This document shows, one piece after another, positions 21,164 through 25,377 of a stretch of 25,377 nucleotides of DNA; the stretch's first letter is position 1; every line of letters starts with the position of its first letter. A model generated the notes under the pieces. That model was not told the origin of the DNA and made no database searches. It was given only the letters and a program-made list of their open reading frames with translations. The translations under genes and the position numbers were made by a program. Source of the stretch: a virus; IMG/VR virus record IMGVR_UViG_3300047462_000344, positions 64,001-89,377 of that record; one strand, written 5' to 3'.

Positions 21164-22185
21164 GTCGTGTCCTTTCTCTCTCGTTTTGGTGGTAAATTCT
21201 TCCCGCGTTGCATGCCGTGCCCGATGAACGCGATGGGCTGGCCCACCATTTCGGGCGACCAGCACAACGCGCACGTCACGCACGCCGCCGTGGCGCCGTT
21301 TTCGTTGGGACAGATCAAGCCCTCAGGCTGTATCCCGCGCGCCCCGGGCCGCTCCCATATCGTGGTGGCCTGCCACCCCGCCGCCGCCTCCTCAGGCGAG
21401 ACAGAGAACCTGACGACCCAGCGCGACCGGTATTTCATGTTGAGCCGGCGCACCTCCGCCCCGATCGCGCTATCACGCGGCCAGGCTGTGTAGCCCCAGA
21501 CATGCAGGCGGGGGTGGCGCAGCAGCAGCCTCTCCCAGAACCCGACATAATCCGGTGAATAGAAATCCCCCAGTATGTGCAGCCGCACCGCGATGCCGGC
21601 CCGGTTACGCCGCGACGCGAGCAGTTCGTCGATCTCCCACGCAACAGCCGCTTCCAGTGCCGGCCCGTGCCTGTATCGCTCCGGGGCCGGCATGGCGTTG
21701 CCGTAACACTCGCGGAGCAGCGGGCACGCCGCAGGGCATGTCGCGCGCTCCTCCAGGGTCAGGGTATAGACGTGCAGCCCGCGCCACGGCCCCTTTTCGA
21801 TCAGGTCGCCTATCTTGGCTTGGTGAAACCCACGTTTCAGGACGCGATCGGCTTGCGCGGGATCCTTGACCCGGGTGGGGAACAAGGTGCGGGATTCCGT
21901 GATCGCGGGATGGTGCGCCGGCAACGCCGCCAGGGCACGCACCGCATGATTGATGCGGGATGCGAACCTGGACCGCGTCCCGCCGCAGTCTCGATCGGCG
22001 CCGCCGAAAACGAACTTATTGCCGGCGCCGTTTACCTTGCGTGGACGCCCCCGCTTTCGCGGCACCTCCCCCTGGCCCACATGCTGCGAGACCAACCCAG
22101 AGGCGCGCTCAGGGACGCGGGTAACGCCGCGCGTGGCGATGAAGCGGGCGACCAAATCATCGATGTCGCCCGCCCCGCCGTCCAT
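21160..22185 (-). CDS. GP88-like phage protein with cysteine cluster
   Basis: ATG 22185 overlaps the MarR-type gene stop by one base (TGATG); the longer frame upstream is the shadow of that gene. The 341-residue product has a basic AT-hook-like patch RKRGRPRK (43-50), then VYTLTLEERATCPAACPLLR and ECYGNAMP, giving Cys 150, 154 and 160. It continues RLHILGDFYSPDYVGFWERL, HVWGYTAWPRDSAIG and a C-terminal CVTCALCWSPEMVG. This order matches the phage gene product 88 family. The C..C..CYxxAx motif parallels DUF5131 at 4163-4960. The activity is unknown; DNA binding through the AT-hook is inferred. Confidence 0.75.
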   Translation of the reverse strand: MDGGAGDIDDLVARFIATRGVTRVPERASGLVSQHVGQGEVPRKRGRPRKVNGAGNKFVFGGADRDCGGTRSRFASRINHAVRALAALPAHHPAITESRTLFPTRVKDPAQADRVLKRGFHQAKIGDLIEKGPWRGLHVYTLTLEERATCPAACPLLRECYGNAMPAPERYRHGPALEAAVAWEIDELLASRRNRAGIAVRLHILGDFYSPDYVGFWERLLLRHPRLHVWGYTAWPRDSAIGAEVRRLNMKYRSRWVVRFSVSPEEAAAGWQATTIWERPGARGIQPEGLICPNENGATAACVTCALCWSPEMVGQPIAFIGHGMQRGKNLPPKRERKDTT

Positions 22186-22580
22186 CACGCCGCCTCGGCT
22201 ACCGGTGCGGTTGCCGCCACCCGTTTCAGTGACGCCACCGCCACACCTTCCAGCAGCTTCGTGCCAGCCGGCCGGATTGAGACCAGTACGGACCGCTGAT
22301 CGTCCGGGTCCCGCTTGCGCACGACCAAGTCGAACTCGGAGAGCCGATCGACCGCCCTGGTGATGGCGGGCTTGTTCAGTTGCAGCGCCGCCGCCATGCC
22401 GCGGATCGTGTCGGTCTGTTCCGCGACGCGCAGCAGCACCGCGAGTTGGCGCAGCGACACATCCTCTTTCACCGAAGCGGCGAGGTGACGCACCGCGCCG
22501 ACCAGGGCGGCGAGGTCTCCAGCCACAATGGCTTGGGCCGCCTGGGCTGCCTGAGCAGCCTTCTTCGCCGGGGCGCTCAT
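22185..22580 (-). CDS. MarR-type winged-helix transcription regulator
   Basis: The 131-residue protein has an Ala/Gln-rich N-terminus, then a MarR-like winged helix: LRQLAVLLRVAEQTDTIRGM, AAALQLNKPAITRAVDRLSE (recognition helix), and a wing LVVRKRDPDDQRSVLVSIRP ending TKLLEGV. MarR proteins bind palindromic operators as dimers. ATG 22580 overlaps the preceding stop (ATGA). In a phage operon it may set early/late balance. The palindromes at 4994 and 11036 are possible targets, but nothing in the sequence proves it. Confidence 0.85.
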   Translation of the reverse strand: MSAPAKKAAQAAQAAQAIVAGDLAALVGAVRHLAASVKEDVSLRQLAVLLRVAEQTDTIRGMAAALQLNKPAITRAVDRLSEFDLVVRKRDPDDQRSVLVSIRPAGTKLLEGVAVASLKRVAATAPVAEAA

Positions 22581-22945
22581 GCCCGGCTCGCCGCTGGGGT
22601 GCCCAGCAATTCCCCACCAGGCGTTTCCGCCCGGCAGAGTGTTTCAGTGTCTCGTATCAACATACCAAAAGCCTCCATGATAAAGGGTGCATCAGCCGCT
22701 TCCATCGTTGCCAGGACGTATCCGAGCATCTGGGTTGCGATGACAGTCATCTCGCAGGTTCCAAGGCCGAGACCGTTGATTGCGGCCAAGCCTTGTTCTA
22801 CCTGGATATCGTTCGCGTTCGTTACAAGTGTATTTCGTGCGATCACACCTCCTTTAGTTACATTTTTCAGGCCATCCGCCCGGGCGAGCGCATCACGCTC
22901 CGCCCGGGCGGCCGCCGCATAGCCAGTGTCGGTTTTCTCAACCAC
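22577..22945 (-). CDS. Hypothetical protein, 122 aa
   Basis: GTG 22945 lies four bases after the DUF2303 stop and is the first usable start not inside that gene. The protein is acidic, with EKTDTGYAAAARAERDAL, then NDIQVEQGLAAINGLGL and a Met-rich helical region (MTVIATQMLGYVLATMEAAD and FIMEAFGMLI). The helix might pack in a membrane or a core. No family is recognised. Its stop is coupled to the MarR-type gene. Confidence 0.65.
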   Translation of the reverse strand: MVEKTDTGYAAAARAERDALARADGLKNVTKGGVIARNTLVTNANDIQVEQGLAAINGLGLGTCEMTVIATQMLGYVLATMEAADAPFIMEAFGMLIRDTETLCRAETPGGELLGTPAASRA

Positions 22946-22949
22946 CGGC

Positions 22950-23972
22950 TTATTTCTCAGGCGCGCCGACGAGCAGCGGCAGGCCGGTCGCGTTGGCGGC
23001 GAACTTGATCGCCTCGCCATACGCCACATCGAAGATCGTCTCCGTGCGGTACAGGTCATAGTTCCAGACCAGGGACTGTTCCTTTTTGCGGTAGCGCAAC
23101 CGCACCGCGACCCGGAACCGCTCCTCCGCCGACTTGAAGACCGGGATGGCCAGCATGAACAGGTTCGGCACCGTAACCGGCGCGCCCTGCTCGTCGCGGT
23201 GCTCCTCCTCGAAGACGATTTGCGACACGCCGGACGAGATGTTCGTCGCGTTCTTGACCTTGGCCGACGAATGAATTGTCAGGCCGCGCGACAGCTCCAG
23301 CAGCTTTTGCGGGTTGGCGAAGGTGCCACCGAGCAGCCTGGCAAGTTGGGAGAACTGGTCGGTAACAGCCTGGTCGGCCCCGCCCAGCGCCGTTCCGTCG
23401 GGCGGGTCCGTCACGTCGGCGAGCCGATCCTCCAGGAATTCGGCAAACTCCGTCTGCGTCATCTGCTTCTTGTTCCTGGCATGCCACGCCACCCACTCAT
23501 CGGAGAGCGGGAAATTGTAGAGGGTGCGGTGCTTCCCGAAGCGCGGCAGGGGGCCGGGTTGCGCGACCAGGGTGACAGGATTCACCACGTCGCCATCCTC
23601 GTCGGCGGAATAGGGCTGCGCCACCACGTTCAGCCTGTCGTGGTAATCGAGCACAGCCAGGATGGCCGGCGCGGTCCGGTCGCCATTGGCGAACAAGGCG
23701 GATTCCGGGGTCTGGAACCGGTTTACATGGGCGACGAAACTGTTCAGGTCCACCATCACGGCCGTGCCCGTGCGGAACTGCGGCCGGGTCCGCCACGGCT
23801 CCTGGAACGGCCGCAAATCATGCAGCGTGGTCTCGCCATTGGCGCCGACGCCCCGGTAAATCTCGAACTGGCCATTCCCCTCGGGATCGAGGACGAGGAG
23901 CTTCTCTCCAGGGTCGATATGCTTGCGCGTCCATTCGGCCAAGGCCGCGCCGTCCGTATTCTCTATGCTCAC
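22950..23972 (-). CDS. DUF2303 (YfdQ) family protein
   Basis: GTG 23972 is preceded by GAGAGGT at good spacing; an ATG 13 codons earlier lacks a site. The 340-residue protein has the order of the prophage YfdQ/DUF2303 family: FRTGTAVMVDLNSFVAHVNR, ILAVLDYHDRLN, then KKQMTQTEFAEFLEDRLADV, the VKNATNISSGVSQIVFEEEH block and FMLAIPVFKSAEERFRVAVR. The family is frequent in phages near recombination and replication genes; its function is unknown. The partner gene at 24017 precedes it, as in other phages. Confidence 0.9.
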   Translation of the reverse strand: MSIENTDGAALAEWTRKHIDPGEKLLVLDPEGNGQFEIYRGVGANGETTLHDLRPFQEPWRTRPQFRTGTAVMVDLNSFVAHVNRFQTPESALFANGDRTAPAILAVLDYHDRLNVVAQPYSADEDGDVVNPVTLVAQPGPLPRFGKHRTLYNFPLSDEWVAWHARNKKQMTQTEFAEFLEDRLADVTDPPDGTALGGADQAVTDQFSQLARLLGGTFANPQKLLELSRGLTIHSSAKVKNATNISSGVSQIVFEEEHRDEQGAPVTVPNLFMLAIPVFKSAEERFRVAVRLRYRKKEQSLVWNYDLYRTETIFDVAYGEAIKFAANATGLPLLVGAPEK

Positions 23973-24016
23973 GTAACTACCTCTCTGTAGGGTGTGGTGG
24001 ATTGGGGTCATTCAGG

Positions 24017-24397
24017 TCAGGCGGTGCGGATCACGCCCGGGCCGCCGGCGTCACGCAGGGGCAGGTCGCCCTGACGTGGGTTGCGGGTCATCAGCCGGTT
24101 GTTCGGCGTGGTCCACAGCACGGTGCGCATCCGCACTGGCTTCGGTTCGGTGGTGGTGAAGCTGCCCGTGATATCCACGGTCTCCCCCTCCAGCTTGAAC
24201 CCGATCTTGAGCGTGATCGTGGCCTTGGGACATCCGCCCACGGCCGCACGCGTGTCATTGAGCAGTTCGACGATGTGCTCAATCTTCTCCGTCAACTCCT
24301 GGTGGAGCTGCCCCTCCTCCAATTTCTGGAGGAGTATTCCAAATGTCGCGACCTCGGCGGGGTCTCGGGCGACGGCGTCGCCTTTGCTGATTGCCAT
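24017..24397 (-). CDS. Hypothetical protein, frequent partner of DUF2303
   Basis: ATG 24397 follows AAGAAGGAAAC. The 126-residue protein has a helical N-terminus (MAISKGDAVARDPAEVATFG, QELTEKIEHIVELLND) and a beta-rich second half (CPKATITLKIGFKLEGETVD, ITGSFTTTEPKPV). Proteins of this shape commonly sit before DUF2303 genes in phages. That is recollection of synteny rather than an alignment. Role unknown. Confidence 0.72.
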   Translation of the reverse strand: MAISKGDAVARDPAEVATFGILLQKLEEGQLHQELTEKIEHIVELLNDTRAAVGGCPKATITLKIGFKLEGETVDITGSFTTTEPKPVRMRTVLWTTPNNRLMTRNPRQGDLPLRDAGGPGVIRTA

Positions 24398-24398
24398 G

Positions 24399-24560
24399 TC
24401 AGTTTGTTTCCTTCTTACTTGGTGCGAGAGTGACGCGGTCGCGGAGGACGGCGGCAGCCCGCTTCCGCGTTGCTTCCGACATCCACGGCACCACTGCGGT
24501 TACACGCAATGATGTGTGCAAGGCCGTTGTGCGCATATAGTGCTGCTTTCTGTTGCGCAT
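24399..24560 (-). CDS. Small basic protein, 53 aa
   Basis: ATG 24560 has GGAGG five bases upstream, a strong site that decides the start. The peptide MRNRKQHYMRTTALHTSLRV, then VVPWMSEATRKRAAAVLRDR, is strongly basic with a helical second half, suitable for nucleic-acid contact. Its TGA lies one base before the next ATG. It is the first gene after the promoter at about 24620. Confidence 0.6.
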   Translation of the reverse strand: MRNRKQHYMRTTALHTSLRVTAVVPWMSEATRKRAAAVLRDRVTLAPSKKETN

Positions 24561-24597
24561 GTTGCCTCCATTTGTTGCGGCGTCGAGTTGGCTGTGG

Positions 24598-24627
24598 AGA
24601 ATGGCTCTCATGCCAATATCGTGTCAA
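24598..24627 (-). promoter_or_regulatory. Promoter with inverted repeat over the -35
   Basis: A perfect TTGACA (24627-24622) is followed after 18 bases by CATTCT (24603-24598), a weak -10. An inverted repeat ATCGT-N6-ACGAT (24618-24633) is centred on the -35, so a bound protein would block polymerase. The site lies after the terminator at 24641-24675 and before the small basic gene, and would start the long minus-strand unit. Confidence 0.5.
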
Positions 24628-24640
24628 TACGATTTTGCAC

Positions 24641-24675
24641 AAAAAAATGGCCCGCGCCGGATGGGGCAACGGGCC
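24641..24675 (-). terminator. Rho-independent terminator
   Basis: On the minus strand, GGCCCG (24675-24670) pairs with CGGGCC (24654-24649); a small inner GCC/GGC pairing lies in the 15-base loop, and a run of seven Ts (24647-24641) follows after one base. It ends transcription from the gene at 24755-25030 or from the promoter just below it. Confidence 0.8.
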
Positions 24676-24717
24676 AAGTGAAGGGAGAAAACGCCGATGC
24701 GGCAGCGAACTGCCGCG
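24641..24717 (-). ncRNA. Candidate small RNA, about 77 nt
   Basis: A promoter-like pair (TTGCGT, 17 bases, TATAAT) ends at 24723, placing the first base near 24717. The transcript would open with a 7-bp hairpin GCGGCAG-UUCG-CUGCCGC (24716-24699), a very stable UUCG tetraloop. It continues with an unpaired linker containing CUCCCUUC (24687-24680), which is complementary to ribosome-binding sites, and ends in the terminator hairpin plus U-run. Hairpin, open seed, terminator is the usual layout of bacterial regulatory RNAs. No known family is matched. Confidence 0.45.
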
Positions 24718-24722
24718 CCGGT

Positions 24723-24751
24723 ATTATAGCGTCATTGGTTCGGGCACGCAA
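24723..24751 (-). promoter_or_regulatory. Sigma-70-like promoter for the candidate RNA
   Basis: TTGCGT (24751-24746, three of six consensus bases) is 17 bases from a perfect TATAAT (24728-24723). It lies immediately after the stop of gene 24755-25030 and before the UUCG hairpin. Confidence 0.5.
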
Positions 24752-24754
24752 CCA

Positions 24755-25030
24755 CTATGTTTCGTACCGGCCCCGCTCACATGCTACATATTGGATCAGC
24801 GTATCGGCCACCCCGTCCATATAGCCGAACTGGTATTCCAGGAACGCGGCCCGCTCCCGCCCCCAGGGGCCAGTCTCCAGGCAGCGGCTATACAACTGAT
24901 AGAGGAGGCGTAAGCGCCCAGCATCGGCGAAGTTTAGGCAGTCCAGGGTGGCTTGAGCGTGCCCTTGTGCCCAATAGTCCGCTCGGGGCGGGCTGGGGAT
25001 TGGTGGTAGTGTCGGCTCAATTCGTGGCAT
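24755..25030 (-). CDS. Hypothetical protein, 91 aa
   Basis: ATG 25030 has AAGGGGAT upstream; a longer form from 25075 lacks a site. The protein opens with a Pro-rich leader (MPRIEPTLPPIPSPPRADYW), then two helices (ATLDCLNFADAGRLRLLYQL and REROAAFLEYQFGYMDG written here only approximately; the second starts after GPWGRE). There are several Tyr and Leu and no membrane span. Function unknown. The gene is followed by the RNA promoter and terminator region, which would end its transcript. Confidence 0.6.
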   Translation of the reverse strand: MPRIEPTLPPIPSPPRADYWAQGHAQATLDCLNFADAGRLRLLYQLYSRCLETGPWGRERAAFLEYQFGYMDGVADTLIQYVACERGRYET

Positions 25031-25118
25031 GTCGATCCCCTTATCGTTGGGACGGCTGACAGCGCACCCAGCCATCCAGTTTGCTCCGCAGCGTCGCCGT
25101 CGCGCGCGCTTTCCTCAA

Positions 25119-25140
25119 GGTAGGCCCTCTGGCGCCTACC
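25119..25140. repeat. Inverted repeat at a gene end
   Basis: GGTAGGC (25119-25125) and GCCTACC (25134-25140) form a 7-bp stem with an eight-base loop. It overlaps the stop codon of the right-edge gene. No T-run follows on either strand, so it is not a standard terminator. It may slow ribosomes or protect RNA ends. Confidence 0.5.
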
Positions 25141-25377
25141 AGCCGCGCATGGAGGATTTCAGCTCCGCCACCTGCGCCCTGCTCAATCGCTCGAACCCCG
25201 TGTGCGGCGGTGGCTCATTGCAACCAATGGCGGCGACCGCCGCCGCCTCCTCCGCACGCCCGGTATGGCGCAGATACTCGGCGATGATTTGCCGGCTCGG
25301 GTCATAATAGTCCCGCCCCACCGAGCCGATATTGCCGGCCGCCAGAAAGCCCATCTGCTGCCAGATGATGCCCGACG
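25136..25377 (-). CDS. C-terminal part of an unknown protein, 5' end cut by window
   Basis: The frame is open to the right edge and ends in TAG at 25136. The visible part reads IIWQQMGFLAAGNIGSVGRD, then YYDPSRQIIAEYLRHTGRAE and a helical end (RLSRAQVAELKSSMRGW). An internal ATG at 25354 is possible but the frame before it looks coding, so a longer protein is likely. No domain can be named from 80 residues. Confidence 0.55.
   Translation of the reverse strand, partial: SGIIWQQMGFLAAGNIGSVGRDYYDPSRQIIAEYLRHTGRAEEAAAVAAIGCNEPPPHTGFERLSRAQVAELKSSMRGW

Noticed and set aside
24680-24729. Plus-strand leader peptide: GAAGGGAG followed by ATG 24697 and ten codons
   Set aside because: No supported plus-strand gene follows and no plus promoter is seen; the minus-strand promoter, hairpin and terminator explain the sequence better.
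1-25377. CRISPR array, tRNA genes, insertion sequences, integrase or attachment site
   Set aside because: I saw no array of spaced repeats, no tRNA cloverleaf, no transposase and no integrase; the only tandem repeats are the two-unit duplications.

Overview
The window is part of a tailed double-stranded DNA bacteriophage or prophage. The host is probably an alphaproteobacterium. This is inferred from the high GC content with strong G/C at third codon positions, from a GTA-type three-helix holin, and from the general style of the genes. I could not match it to a named phage. Almost every gene lies on the minus strand and reads from high to low coordinates. Neighbours are packed tightly, with repeated ATGA, GTGA, TGATG and TAATG stop-start overlaps that suggest long, translationally coupled operons. 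Both ends of the window cut a gene. No stretch longer than 300 bases lacks a gene.

Following transcription (right to left): 25377-24399 holds small unknown genes and a compact control region with a promoter, a possible short RNA, a terminator, and a second promoter overlapping an inverted repeat. 24397-20014 holds an unknown gene, a DUF2303 protein, a small gene, a MarR-type regulator, a GP88-like cysteine protein, a membrane protein and an MT-A70 adenine methyltransferase. 19946-17431 is the lysis block: a two-zinc-finger protein, a GH19 endolysin, a holin and a small membrane-anchored protein. 17434-15445 is a run of small genes, most with cysteine pairs. 15458-12265 carries a phage metallopeptidase, a probable small terminase subunit and the large terminase.

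Next comes a small membrane protein and a 46-residue ORF, then a plus-strand two-gene cassette (10637-11710) with its own terminator, inserted between terminase and portal like a moron. The minus-strand late operon resumes with portal (10593-8803), a zeta-kinase-domain protein (8803-6773) and a MuF-type head protein interrupted by a mini-intein (6776-5073).

A promoter with a perfect palindrome (about 5017-4988) starts a separate accessory operon: DUF5131, cupin, membrane proteins, a PAPS-reductase-family protein, a 26-residue membrane peptide, a Mom-like protein and an InPase-domain protein that leaves the window. The methyltransferase, Mom-like and PAPS-reductase-like genes suggest chemical modification or protection of phage DNA, but this is inference.

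Most notable are: a 57-bp tandem duplication that copies the holin ribosome site and start codon; the Mom-like/membrane peptide/PAPS cassette; the same 16-bp palindrome at two distant intergenic sites; a moron gene whose DUF2778 fold seems to have lost its catalytic residues; a mini-intein with a zinc-knuckle-like insert; a possible 77-nt RNA; and a frame conflict at the end of the zeta gene.
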